Below are positions 9,227 to 17,655 of a DNA stretch of 52,266 nt, one piece after another (the stretch's first letter is position 1; each line of letters starts with the position of its first letter). Under the pieces are notes generated by a model. The model did no database searches. It saw only the letters and a program-made list of their open reading frames with translations, and was not told the origin of the DNA. A program made the position numbers and the translations under genes. Where the stretch lies: contig NZ_JAAHHW010000044.1 of assembly GCF_010692325.1 (NCBI RefSeq), positions 1 to 52,266 on the forward strand, in the 5' to 3' direction. The DNA is from Moorena sp. SIO3I8 (lineage in GTDB: Bacteria; Cyanobacteriota; Cyanobacteriia; Cyanobacteriales; Coleofasciculaceae).

Positions 9227-10066
9227 TTAATTGGGCAACTGTTGAGTAAACTCATCTAAAGAATTCACAGTTAATGCTATGGCGATTAACTCGTCTAATT
9301 TTTCGAGAGTTAAAGCTGGCATTTTCCGGGATATATCTAAAGTAATATCTCCAAATCGCAGGTTAAGGATGCGCTCTAAACTCCGGCGACGTTCTTGTTG
9401 AATTCCTTCTTGTAAAATTTCTTGATACCAGGGTGATTCTCGTAATACTGTCATATCCCACCTCATGATTTGTTGAATTAACGGTATCTTATGTACAAAA
9501 CTAGCAAAGAAAGCTAACAATGGTTCTAGTTGGTTCAAAGTTTGATCCGCTCGTAGTGCCTGCACTGCTGAGCGTAATTTCGATTCACTACCACCTCCTT
9601 TTAAGATTGGGACAAACGGTAGTAAGGATGGTAAAGGTTGTGTCAGTACCAAGTCAGCATCTACTTCCCACAGATTAATTACCCGATAATCTTGATGCGC
9701 CTTTAATCCCATGAATTCACTGTCGTAGCAGTCTTCAATGGTAACGGTGGCTGGGGGCGGCAAGATGTTAATTAATACTGGATAAGTGGATAGGTTATAT
9801 TTCTCCTCAGCTAAGGCAACATAATTGCGCATGCGCTTAGGCATGGCCTGGCTATAGCGCAGTTGTAATTCGTTGAGAATCAGAAATTCTTGATGTTCAG
9901 GACTCTTTGCTTTGACGATTACGTCGCTTTCCCGACTAATCCACTGGAATTCAGCATCGAGTAACTCCGATGCTCGCACTTGGGGATTACCGGTTACCCA
10001 TTGCACCCAAGCATTGGGGGCGAGACTGATTAGACGTTTGCTACCAATATCTGCACGTTTTGCCAT
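9227..10066 (-). CDS. Rpn/PD-(D/E)XK-like protein with DUF4351-like C-terminus
   Basis: A 279-aa protein of a family that is very common in filamentous cyanobacteria. The N-terminal part contains an acidic residue (D38 in LLDAEFQ) and the segment FLILNELQLRYS, consistent with a degraded PD-(D/E)XK nuclease core of the Rpn or PDDEXK transposase-associated type. The C-terminal 70 residues (RRSLERILNLRFGDI ... LTLEKLDELIAIALTVNSLDEF) match what I know of DUF4351. Rpn relatives promote recA-independent recombination, and some act in phage defence; nothing more specific can be said here. It stands alone. Confidence 0.75.
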   Translation of the reverse strand: MAKRADIGSKRLISLAPNAWVQWVTGNPQVRASELLDAEFQWISRESDVIVKAKSPEHQEFLILNELQLRYSQAMPKRMRNYVALAEEKYNLSTYPVLINILPPPATVTIEDCYDSEFMGLKAHQDYRVINLWEVDADLVLTQPLPSLLPFVPILKGGGSESKLRSAVQALRADQTLNQLEPLLAFFASFVHKIPLIQQIMRWDMTVLRESPWYQEILQEGIQQERRRSLERILNLRFGDITLDISRKMPALTLEKLDELIAIALTVNSLDEFTQQLPN

Positions 10067-10196
10067 AGACTATTGACTGAATTAAGACTAATTACTGAAG
10101 AACGCCCACTCTACTTTGCAGAGCTGTTTCTGGGGTCAGACTAAAATTTGATTGCTGGGGAGCTGGGTCTCCCACACTTCCCACACTCCCTGCTCC

Positions 10197-10433
10197 TTAA
10201 GATTCTTCTTCTATAGGCTCGTCGTCTATAGGCTCGCCGTCTATAGGCTGGGCGTCTATAGGCTGACCAATATCGAAGATAATGATAAATTTCCTATCAG
10301 GCATCAGTCGTTTCAGAGCCTGCAAGTGACCTTCCGCATCAGAACGGTTGCGGAAACGAGCAACAACCACCCGTTGCATTTCGGGCAACAGCCGAACAAC
10401 TACCCATGGGTGTAGGCGTTGAGAGTACGACAT
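10197..10433 (-). CDS. small basic-to-acidic protein with PID repeats
   Basis: A 78-aa protein. The first 55 residues (WVVVRLLPEMQRVVVARFRNRSDAEGHLQALKRLMP) form a conserved-looking beta-alpha unit seen in short cyanobacterial hypotheticals. The tail carries four copies of a 5-residue unit (QPIDA, QPIDG, EPIDD, EPIEE) encoded by a 15-bp tandem repeat (CGTCTATAGGCTCGC type) at about 10205-10265. A good RBS (AAGGAG) lies upstream at about 10447-10452. The longer frame on the opposite strand is a shadow of this repeat. Function unknown. Confidence 0.7.
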   Translation of the reverse strand: MSYSQRLHPWVVVRLLPEMQRVVVARFRNRSDAEGHLQALKRLMPDRKFIIIFDIGQPIDAQPIDGEPIDDEPIEEES

Positions 10434-10468
10434 AAAATATTAGGTATCTCCTTAACTGGGGGTCTAGA

Positions 10469-10534
10469 GCCAGCCTGGGGTCCTGGAGAAACTGTCGGCT
10501 GGCTTTTACCGTGGAACGTTTTAGCGCCCACGGT
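10469..10534. promoter_or_regulatory. tandem hairpins in leader of the 78-aa gene
   Basis: GCCAGCC (10469-10475) pairs with GGCTGGC (10497-10503), followed on the plus strand by TTTT. Immediately next, ACCGTGG (10508-10514) pairs with CCACGGT (10528-10534). On the minus strand both lie between an AT-rich upstream region and the AAGGAG of the 78-aa gene, so they would be in its 5' leader. They could instead terminate antisense transcription. Confidence 0.5.
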
Positions 10535-10874
10535 AATTTTATTATAACACAAAAAAAATTATATTATAACATTTTTTAAGAACTTTTGTAACAAATTTTT
10601 TAGGGAGTAGGGAACAGGGAATCGGGAATCGGGAATCGGGAGTAGTGGAGTGGGGAAAAATCCTGTGTAACAAATTAATTAATTTTTTAGAGAACTATGG
10701 GTGATGCGACCTTGGAGCCGCTTCCAATTCCCGATTTCCTAACTATTCCGGTATTAACGCAGTCGCTAATAGTGGAAACAACAGCACTTGACTTGCTACC
10801 CACCCTTACACTATTTACCACCTTTACCACGCTTTCCTCCCTATTCCCGATTCCCGATTCCCGATTCCCTGACA

Positions 10875-10903
10875 TTGTCAATTTTTATTTTCTCTCTTAT
10901 AAT
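10875..10903 (+). promoter_or_regulatory. sigma70-type promoter of first HTH gene
   Basis: TTGTCA at 10875-10880 and TATAAT at 10898-10903 are separated by 17 bp. The second HTH paralog has an equivalent pair, and the sequence after the -10 box is also similar between the two. Confidence 0.75.
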
Positions 10904-10937
10904 AGTATTATAGGAATAGTTAAAGGAGAGTCAACTG

Positions 10938-11390
10938 ATGAACAAGTGTGTTGGTACTACTGAAGCGGCATCTTTATTAGGAATTTCCTCTAGACGATTG
11001 CGCCAACTTCTAGAGAAGGGTCGCGTCCGGGGTGCCTATAAAACCGGGAAATTCTGGATTATTCCTTTGTTCAACCATTTGCCACAAATTACCAAAGGTA
11101 CCCGTGGACCAAAGGGCAAATGGCGCACTAGTCGTCCCCCTGCTTTAGCTAAGATTAATGTCAATCGCAATCACATTGGCTCGAATATCAAGAAAAGTCC
11201 CAAAGACCGGAAGCCAGTGATTTCAGTAAAACGAAAGGGCACCAATCTCTACGGCAACGAGGTCGAAATCCTCGGTCCGTGTAAGATTGTGTATCAGCCG
11301 GATAATCCACTCGATTGTGGCGCTCGTTTGTGGATCGAAACTTTCAGCGATATTCACTTCATTGGTGGCAGTTTCCCCGCCACTCGCTAA
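10938..11390 (+). CDS. excisionase/MerR-like HTH DNA-binding protein, copy 1
   Basis: A 150-aa protein. The first 50 residues (TTEAASLLGISSRRLRQLLEKGRVRGAYKTGKFWIIP) form the winged HTH of the MerR/excisionase (HTH_17) type. A basic stretch (KGTRGPKGKWRTSRPP) and a beta-rich C-terminal half ending IHFIGGSFPATR follow; I do not recognise that half as a named domain. AGGAG at 10924-10928 precedes the ATG. A paralog at 20109-20600 is nearly identical in protein sequence except for an 8-residue insertion. It is expected to be a cytoplasmic DNA-binding regulator; the target is unknown. Confidence 0.8.
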   Translation: MNKCVGTTEAASLLGISSRRLRQLLEKGRVRGAYKTGKFWIIPLFNHLPQITKGTRGPKGKWRTSRPPALAKINVNRNHIGSNIKKSPKDRKPVISVKRKGTNLYGNEVEILGPCKIVYQPDNPLDCGARLWIETFSDIHFIGGSFPATR

Positions 11391-11467
11391 TGATCATGGC
11401 AACAGTCTTTGACTGTCGGGATTGACGGTAGGTCACGCTAGGTGATTGCATTTACCAATCCTAAGAC

Positions 11468-11809
11468 TTACTTGATAGCAAACCCGGTATCTGCTCGCCT
11501 AATTGGTGAGATGAACCCTAATACGATATCTGATTTAGGAATTGAGAGCTGTACCAATTGCTCTGCAATACGCAAATCAGTGCCATCGTAGTGTACCCAA
11601 ACTTTCCCATCGTGACTAACATCAATGTGTAGATAACAACCGTAAGTTCGTTTAGAGCCACGCCATCCATTGAAATAAAGCAGGTAGTGTCCTCTCTCAT
11701 CATCTAAAATAATCTGACTCTTCACCTCATCATCAGGACGCTCACCCAGCTTCCCAGTTTCTATGGTGATTTGACGAACAATTGACTTATATTTAGCTAC
11801 TTTATCCAT
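11468..11809 (-). CDS. xisI: XisI-family protein
   Basis: A 113-aa protein that matches the XisI (fdxN element excision controlling factor) family over its whole length: KYKSIVRQI near the start, the conserved IILDDERGHYLLYFNGW, then VWVHYDGTDLRIAEQLV and the end LGFISPIRRADTGFAI(K). In Anabaena, XisH and XisI are required with XisF for excision of the fdxN element; in most cyanobacteria stand-alone xisH/xisI pairs occur without any such element. Its start lies inside the end of xisH (13-bp overlap), the usual operon arrangement. xisI itself looks intact. Confidence 0.88.
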   Translation of the reverse strand: MDKVAKYKSIVRQITIETGKLGERPDDEVKSQIILDDERGHYLLYFNGWRGSKRTYGCYLHIDVSHDGKVWVHYDGTDLRIAEQLVQLSIPKSDIVLGFISPIRRADTGFAIK

Positions 11810-12213
11810 CGTTCAATAATTGCTTCATCTATCCGATACACCAGCATTTTCACCTGATAGCGATCCAGTAGTTCCATAATAAAGTCTTCCTTGAAAAAAT
11901 CGTCATAGGTATCATCTGGTACAGCTAAAAATAATGTTCGTTCTGGCATCTTTTTTTCAAGAGCAAACTTATAAAAACTAAATTGCCCCAAAGCTTGGTA
12001 AAAATCATGAAGCGTTGAGACACCAATAAAGCTTTTTATCTATACAGCAATCTTTTCACCATCTTTTTGAGCAGCAATTAACCGTTCAGCTCCCAAATCA
12101 ACCTGAATCTTACGTTTGCCAGCTTCTACAATGAGCGGGTCATCCGTAATCATCAGCCATCTTTCCTTGACTAGCGCTGCTTTGACTAGTTCATGATACT
12201 TGTCTCTTGCCAT
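11797..12213 (-). pseudogene. xisH: xisH with in-frame amber codon
   Basis: Read through, this frame gives a 138-residue XisH of normal length, beginning MARDKYHELVKAALVKER and ending IDEAIIERWIK. Codon 58 is TAG (12042-12040), where the family has glutamate in the segment EKIAV-E-IKSF. The rest of the frame is uninterrupted and well conserved, so one GAG-to-TAG change explains it. XisH has a PD-(D/E)XK nuclease-like fold and this glutamate is the E of the E-x-K pair, so the stop falls at the predicted catalytic residue. A 64-aa frame from 11991 would be the only downstream piece translated without readthrough. Confidence 0.85.
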
Positions 12214-12293
12214 AGTAAAATAGCAATATCTTCAGGAAAACCCTACCGATAATAGGATAGTCATACCAAAATCCTGATGCCCGGCAATATTTC

Positions 12294-13736
12294 CTAGTAC
12301 TTTAACGGTAAACAAACTGTAAATGTACTTCCTTTGTTTAACTGCGATCGCACTTTGACATTCCCCCCCATGCCTTCGACCAACGTCCTGACAATGGATA
12401 GACCCAAACCCGCGCCACCAGTTGAACGTGTTCTAGTTTCATCGACCCGATAGAAGCGGTCGAAAATACGGGCTTGTTGTTTTAAAGGTATACCAATACC
12501 ACGATCACAGACCTCAATTCTGCCACGGCCATCCACCTGAGATAAGTTAACGGTGACTGGTTTTTCGACACTTGAGTATTTTACCGCATTATCAATCAAA
12601 TTCAGTAAGACTTGTTTGAGGCGATTGATATCAGCTTTGACCCAAATCCCAGGTTTATTACTCTCTACTTTAATAACTCGCTTACTATATTGTCTTGCCA
12701 TCTCAGCCACCTCTTCGACCAAGTCATCTAGAACAAAGGTTTCTAGATTGAAGTGTATATGACCACTATCGGCTCGTGCTAAATCCAGTAAATCCTGCAA
12801 CATTTGCACCGTGCGGTCAGCTTCTGAAGACGCAATTTCTAGGGCTTCGCGCTGAGGTGGAGTCAAATTAGCACCGCGACGTAACGTACTTTGGACATAG
12901 CCAGAGACTAAGGTTAAAGGAGTACGCAATTCATGGGATACATTGCTAACAAATTGCCGTTGATTTTCTAAGGCATCATTCAGACGCACGAGCATTTCGT
13001 CAAAAGTTTGCGCCAATTCTCTGACTTCACTGGGAGCATTATCGAGCTGTATTTGCACATCTCCCAAATCATCCGCAGAAATACTCTCAGTTAGCTGACT
13101 CATCATCTGTAGTGGTTGGAGCGATCGCTTAATATAGAATGCGATCGCAATACACATTCCTCCAATAGCGAGTGCTGTAGCAATCCCCAGACTCCGGATC
13201 AGCTGCAAAAACATCTTTTGATCACTAGTAATGTCTTGGGCAATGTAAAACTTACCAAGTAGGGAGTGCTTTACTTCCAAAGTAGTGCCGCAAACCACCC
13301 AGTAGCTGCCATTTACTTCCAAGACTTCCGGCATGGGCGGTATTTGTGACAAAAACTTTGGAGACGTCAGGGTTTCTATTACCTCTTGCGCTTCAGATTG
13401 AGCAACAATACCATTGTTGGGATGCTTTACCCAGAGTAGAGTGTTACTATTGCTGAGTTTATCAATTGCTTTTTGCATTCCAGTTTCCATGGTAACCATA
13501 TCGCTATAGATTTCCACATCCTGGGGGAAGCGCTCTGCAATATAACTAATACTCTGTTTGTGAGTAGAAACCAGAATATCCTGCATTTTCCAGCTGGTCC
13601 AAATTGCCAAACTCCCCATACCTAAGGCTGAAACCGCCGCAATTCCTAAGGTTAGTCTTACCCGTAGGGAACGTAAATCAAGGTTTAGGTAGGAGTTAGT
13701 CAAGAATATTTCCAGCAAACGGCTGGGGAACTTCAT
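12294..13736 (-). CDS. sensor histidine kinase
   Basis: A 480-aa transmembrane kinase. TM1 lies at about 26-48 and TM2 at about 182-202, with a periplasmic sensor region of about 130 residues between them. A HAMP linker (about 203-255) leads to the HisKA domain with the autophosphorylation site H268 (NVSHELRTPL). The ATPase domain has the N box NLIDN at 379-383, a DRGIGIP G1 box at 411-417, and an F/G2 region FDRFYRVDETRTRSTGGAGLGLSIV. All catalytic motifs are present. No response regulator is adjacent, so it is an orphan kinase; its signal and partner are unknown. Confidence 0.92.
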   Translation of the reverse strand: MKFPSRLLEIFLTNSYLNLDLRSLRVRLTLGIAAVSALGMGSLAIWTSWKMQDILVSTHKQSISYIAERFPQDVEIYSDMVTMETGMQKAIDKLSNSNTLLWVKHPNNGIVAQSEAQEVIETLTSPKFLSQIPPMPEVLEVNGSYWVVCGTTLEVKHSLLGKFYIAQDITSDQKMFLQLIRSLGIATALAIGGMCIAIAFYIKRSLQPLQMMSQLTESISADDLGDVQIQLDNAPSEVRELAQTFDEMLVRLNDALENQRQFVSNVSHELRTPLTLVSGYVQSTLRRGANLTPPQREALEIASSEADRTVQMLQDLLDLARADSGHIHFNLETFVLDDLVEEVAEMARQYSKRVIKVESNKPGIWVKADINRLKQVLLNLIDNAVKYSSVEKPVTVNLSQVDGRGRIEVCDRGIGIPLKQQARIFDRFYRVDETRTRSTGGAGLGLSIVRTLVEGMGGNVKVRSQLNKGSTFTVCLPLKY

Positions 13737-14289
13737 CAGTCTTTGTAGGATTATTTATATTAATATTACTAATTATCACGTTGACAGAACAATCTGAGAA
13801 ATTACTGATAGAGGAGTTAAAATCAGATAACTAATGGAGGATGGGGATTGTCAAGCTATACCAAAGGGAACAGCGGATCTGGGAACAGGGAACAGGGAGT
13901 AGGGAGTAGGGAAAAGGGAACAAAAATTCTCGCAATTCTTTTAGGATTGGTATAGGGGAATTGGGATTTGGGAACTAGAATTACTTTCGAGGGATAACTA
14001 CTGGACTATAAACACTACCGATAACACTTGAGTATTCAGCTATCAGCTATCAGCTATCAGCTAATGCGCACGCGTGCGCGTTCAGCTTTTGAATAAAACA
14101 GGTAAACATTGGAATAATGCTGAGTTACGTATGCTGACAGCACCTCAAGTAGCGATGCAGCGCGGTCTTGGGGGTTTCCCCCATGAGCGACTGCATCAAG
14201 ACAGCGTGGCCATTCGGGTCGCGTGGCCAAGGCTGACGGCATTATGCTGAATGCTTACAATAACACTACCAAAACAAGTGAATAAAAAA

Positions 14290-14422
14290 GGGTGCATCTC
14301 ATTTTTCCTGTTTGACATGGTGGTGCGTTACGGGGCGGCCTGTCCAAACCCTGACTACGAGGAGAAAAATTAAGGCCCCCCTAACGCACCCTACGGCAAA
14401 TTTTAAAAACTGAGATGCACCC
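14290..14422. mobile_element. 133-bp MITE with 12-bp terminal inverted repeats
   Basis: The element starts GGGTGCATCTCA (14290-14301) and ends with its exact complement TGAGATGCACCC (14411-14422). The interior has no coding frame and contains further imperfect inverted pieces (GGTGCGTTACGG and CTAACGCACC). Both flanks are A-rich, so a short target duplication cannot be proven by eye. Fragments of the same terminus (AGGTGCATC) appear near 14634 and 47703. Confidence 0.75.
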
Positions 14423-14833
14423 AGAAAATCTGATTGGGTAGACTAGCCTAAGGTTAGTAACAGTAAGTATCTTCTTGTAGCCGAGTAAAAAGCCACCGTG
14501 TTGAACGGGATTGATTTAACTCCCTATCGTAATTTATTTCATTTGATGAACATAGCCCAATTATGAGTATCGGTAATCAGTAAAATAACGTATATTTATA
14601 CTATCTACCAATGGGAATTCATTTGTGAACAAGAGGTGCATCGCTATTCCGTCTTATCTCTTCCCTGTTCCCAGAACCGCTGTTCCCTGTTCCCTAAAAT
14701 CTAGAAATTGTGTACCTCACAAGTCGTAGAATTGCTATATATTAGACCTCTTGCAAAAGTCCAAAACTAGTCTCCATAATCCTTCCGAGATCGGATATCC
14801 GAATTTTTAGACTGCTGTAAGAAGTCTAATTTC

Positions 14834-15324
14834 ATGTTCTATCCAAATGCCGTTCTAGTCATCCTTAAGAGCAAGGAGACTCCCGTTATACCCGTAGGGT
14901 TAGCGGGAGACGGGGCTTATAAAGTGCGGACGCAGGTTCAGCACACAGCCCCTCAGGAATTGCGTCCGTTGACGATATCAATGAGACTAGCTAGAATAAA
15001 GATGGTCAACGACCCACCCGAGACGATGGATTCAGACAGCCTATACGAGCGAAGTCCAGTAATCTGGCGGCGCAGCAAAATCGGTAGACCGGGAAAAGAG
15101 GATGGGGCAATGGAAGTCCAACCCTTGAATCAAAAGTATATCAATACTTTGTAAAAATTCGACACATGAGAACCGCAGGGCTTGCGGGGATAGTCTGTGG
15201 AGCGAACGTAAGACCATAAAACCCCGCTTAGGGTGGAGGCTGTTGCTAAGAAGCAGAAAACCTAAATCGTGAGGTTTAGGAATCCCCCGCTATAATCTTT
15301 GATTTAGCGGCGGGAGGATGTCAA
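14834..15324 (+). mobile_element. IS200/IS605-type (TnpB) 3' end remnant
   Basis: A 106-codon frame (14834-15154, GLAGDGAYKVRTQVQHTAPQ...) may be a drifted TnpB C-terminal tail, but no Zn-finger CxxC or RuvC motif is present, so I do not call it a gene. Downstream, a GC-rich structured stretch (15175-15260) leads to the hairpin GGAATCCCCCGC-loop-GCGGCGGG followed by AGGATGTCAA (15279-15324), which resembles the right ends of cyanobacterial IS200/IS605 elements. The remnant ends 17 bp before the M48 protease start. Confidence 0.45.
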
Positions 15325-15340
15325 TACCGACAATTTAATT

Positions 15341-17443
15341 ATGAAACGTTTTGGAAATTTACTGCTAATTTTGTCAGGAATCCTAATGGCGGGTGAAGCC
15401 TCAACTGCCTTAGCTGAGTCTCCCAAAATCGGGGAATCGGAACCGATCCAACACAGTAGTGAACCTCTAACTGTCTCAGATGCATGGGCTACTGAGGTTT
15501 CTGACATGTCAGAGTATACTGAAGTTCCTAGGTCGGGGGATATATCTGAAACTGAAGCACCGACTACCGATGCCTCTACCGAAACTTCCGATACTGGTAT
15601 ACCTATACCTAGAAATCCTATAGATATAGAAGTGCCATTACCGGATAATTCCACTGAAGACACGGAGCAGCAAGATACCTTAGTAGATAGGGAGCTTCCA
15701 GAAACAGACAGCTCTACGACAACTGTACCTACAATAGACTCAGATACCAAAGATACTGATTCCGATACAGAGGCTTTGGATACAGAAACTGCGGATACAG
15801 AGGCTTCGGATACAGAAGCTTCAGATACAGAAACTGCGGATACAGAGGCTTCGGATACAGAAGCTTCAGATACAGAAACTGCGGATACAGAAACTGCGGA
15901 TACAGAGGTAGAGAAAGAAGAAACCACAACGGCTGTTGACGCTAACGAAAACGACCTGGAAGCAGAAGCTGAAGAAATCAGCCCAGAAGAACTGGCAAAA
16001 CAGCAGAAACTGATTGAAGCCGATAGACTTTATCTAAGTGGAGATATAATTGGTGCTGAACAACTATATCGTGAAGCCAAGAATCCTTTTGATAATCCAG
16101 AACCAGTTCAAGAACTACCGGAGGCAATTTACGACACCGCTCAACTCTCTCCCGCTGGTGGAGTGTACTGGCGTAACTATGAGTCAGGGTTAGAAAAGAA
16201 TTTAGAAAGTAAAATTCTGATTCCCCTAAAGTTTTTAGTAGAGCAGCAACCAGAATTTATTCCCGGTCATATACGCTACGCTCAAGCTCTAAAAGATTAT
16301 GAGCGGCTTGATGAAGCCTTAGTAGTTTTAACGCAAGCTAAAAATCTATATCCCCATGAGCCGGAATTAATCAAGGTAACCATGGCAATGCTAGCAGACT
16401 CAGAAAATTGGTTTGAAGCATCTCTGGTAGCTCGTGAATTTGCCCTGTTTAATACTGAGCATCCTCAATCGGAAGAGTTTCTTCAGCTCGCTGATCAGCA
16501 TCTAGACCGCCACATTTCCCATCTCCGGAATGAAATTACCGGTAATACAATAATGAATGTGATTACTGGCACATTAGGTTATGTTTTTACTGGTAATCTC
16601 TTTGGTCCGCTATCAGCAATAGAGTCAACGGTATTAATGCTTCAGGGAGAATCAGGCATTGGGAAAAGAATTGCTAAGCAAGCACAAAAGCAATTACCGA
16701 TGCTAGAAGACGAAGAAGTGCTGGAGTATGTGCGGGAAATGGGAAATGAACTTACCAAGGTAACAGGTCGCGATGAGTTTAACTACGAGTTTTATGTAGT
16801 TATGGATGACCAACTCAATGCTTTCGCTTTACCGGGAGGTAAAATATTTATCAACGCTGGGGCTATCCTAAAAACCAAGTCCGAAGCAGAATTAGCTGGT
16901 TTACTGGCTCATGAACTATCCCATGCTGTGTTATCCCACGGTTTCCAGTTAGTCACTCAAGGTAACTTGACTGCTAACATTGCCCAATTTATCCCCTATG
17001 GTGGCACTGCTGCTAATTTAATTGTACTTAACTATAGCCGGAATATGGAACGTCAGGCTGATGATTTAGGAACTAAAATTCTTGCGGCTAGTGGCTATGC
17101 AGCAGATGGATTGCGCAATTTGATGATTACTCTCCATGATCAAGGTGGACCAAAACCCTTATTTCCTTGGCTTTCAACTCACCCAGAGACTAAAGAACGG
17201 ATTAATAATTTAGAAGTTATAATTGACAGGAATGGTTACAACCGTTATACTTATGAAGGTGTAGAAAAACACCTAGAAATTCAGAAGCGAGTTGCTGAAC
17301 TTCTCAAAGAATATGAGGAAAAGCAGAAGGAAGAAGAAGAGGGAAAACAGGAGCTAATGCAAGAAGATGAGCAGGAGCAACAACAGGAGGGAGAACAGGA
17401 GCTAATGCAAGAAGATGAGCAGGAGCTAAAACAGCAGGAGTAA
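15341..17443 (+). CDS. M48-family metalloprotease with TPR-like region
   Basis: A 700-aa exported protein. A signal peptide spans about 1-26 (MKRFGNLLLILSGILMAG...ALAES). A Thr/Glu/Asp-rich linker follows, including a run of TDTEAS/ADTE repeats at about 140-190. A TPR-like helical region lies at about 205-380. The protease domain has the zinc motif HELSH at 524-528 and the third ligand E570 in MERQADDLG, as in BepA/Oma1-type M48 enzymes, which handle outer-membrane or exported proteins. The C-terminus is a highly charged Glu/Gln tail with a duplicated QELMQEDEQE unit. The gene begins directly after a transposon-end scar, which may have replaced or supplied its promoter. Confidence 0.88.
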   Translation: MKRFGNLLLILSGILMAGEASTALAESPKIGESEPIQHSSEPLTVSDAWATEVSDMSEYTEVPRSGDISETEAPTTDASTETSDTGIPIPRNPIDIEVPLPDNSTEDTEQQDTLVDRELPETDSSTTTVPTIDSDTKDTDSDTEALDTETADTEASDTEASDTETADTEASDTEASDTETADTETADTEVEKEETTTAVDANENDLEAEAEEISPEELAKQQKLIEADRLYLSGDIIGAEQLYREAKNPFDNPEPVQELPEAIYDTAQLSPAGGVYWRNYESGLEKNLESKILIPLKFLVEQQPEFIPGHIRYAQALKDYERLDEALVVLTQAKNLYPHEPELIKVTMAMLADSENWFEASLVAREFALFNTEHPQSEEFLQLADQHLDRHISHLRNEITGNTIMNVITGTLGYVFTGNLFGPLSAIESTVLMLQGESGIGKRIAKQAQKQLPMLEDEEVLEYVREMGNELTKVTGRDEFNYEFYVVMDDQLNAFALPGGKIFINAGAILKTKSEAELAGLLAHELSHAVLSHGFQLVTQGNLTANIAQFIPYGGTAANLIVLNYSRNMERQADDLGTKILAASGYAADGLRNLMITLHDQGGPKPLFPWLSTHPETKERINNLEVIIDRNGYNRYTYEGVEKHLEIQKRVAELLKEYEEKQKEEEEGKQELMQEDEQEQQQEGEQELMQEDEQELKQQE
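15766..15908 (+). repeat. in-gene 15-bp-class tandem repeats (DTEAS/DTETA)
   Basis: Tandem units reading GATACAGAGGCTTCG or GATACAGAAACTGCG, about nine to ten copies within the linker of the M48 protease. The unit is a multiple of three, so copy-number change keeps the frame. Confidence 0.85.
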
Positions 17444-17655
17444 GCATATGCGCTACGCGCACGCTGGGCGAACAGCAGTCAGCAGTCAGCAGTCAGCCAT
17501 TCCCGTAGGGTAGCCATAGGCCAAGGCTCAAGCTAAGTGAACAGCTTATTTTATTCAAAATCACCTCAAGTAGGGTGGCCACCAGCCCCTGATAGCTGAT
17601 AGCTGAACGCGCACGCGTGCGCGTAGCGCTTAAGCTGATAGCTGAATACTTACGA
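17444..17655. repeat. intergenic heptamers and GCGCACGCGTGCGC palindrome
   Basis: Contains CAGCAGT heptamers (about 17470-17497), a GCC-rich dispersed repeat, and a perfect GCGCACGCGTGCGC palindrome near 17608-17622 that also occurs near 14065-14080. Confidence 0.6.

Larger units (their letters stand above)
10434..10937. other. intergenic with hairpins, repeats and a promoter
   Basis: About 500 bp between the divergent 78-aa gene and the first HTH gene. It holds two tandem hairpins (10469-10534), an AT-rich block (10535-10600), a GGGAATC heptamer array (about 10604-10645), its inverted counterpart GATTCCC (about 10842-10871), and a consensus promoter (10875-10903). Short frames through it are repeat-driven and are not called as genes. 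Confidence 0.6.
13737..15340. other. 1.6-kb gene-poor, repeat-rich region
   Basis: No gene is called with confidence. Contents in order: GGGAACA/GGGAGTA heptamers at about 13870-13920; CAGCTAT heptamers and a GCGCACGCGTGCGC palindrome at about 14036-14082; a dispersed repeat with ACTGCATCAAGAC at about 14150-14200; a 133-bp MITE at 14290-14422; and a TnpB-type 3' end remnant at about 14834-15324. Confidence 0.6.

Noticed and set aside
10697-10963. 88-aa plus-strand frame
   Set aside because: It runs through GATTCCC heptamers and across the promoter and start of the HTH gene.
14057-14242. 61-aa minus-strand frame
   Set aside because: It is built from CAGCTAT heptamers, a GCGCACGCGTGCGC palindrome and a dispersed repeat.
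14834-15154. 106-aa frame as an intact gene
   Set aside because: It has no recognisable domain and lies inside a transposon-end remnant; kept only as part of that element.
15304-15927. 207-aa minus-strand frame rich in Ser/Val
   Set aside because: It is the antisense of the repetitive DTEAS linker of the M48 protease and has low-complexity composition without a start context.
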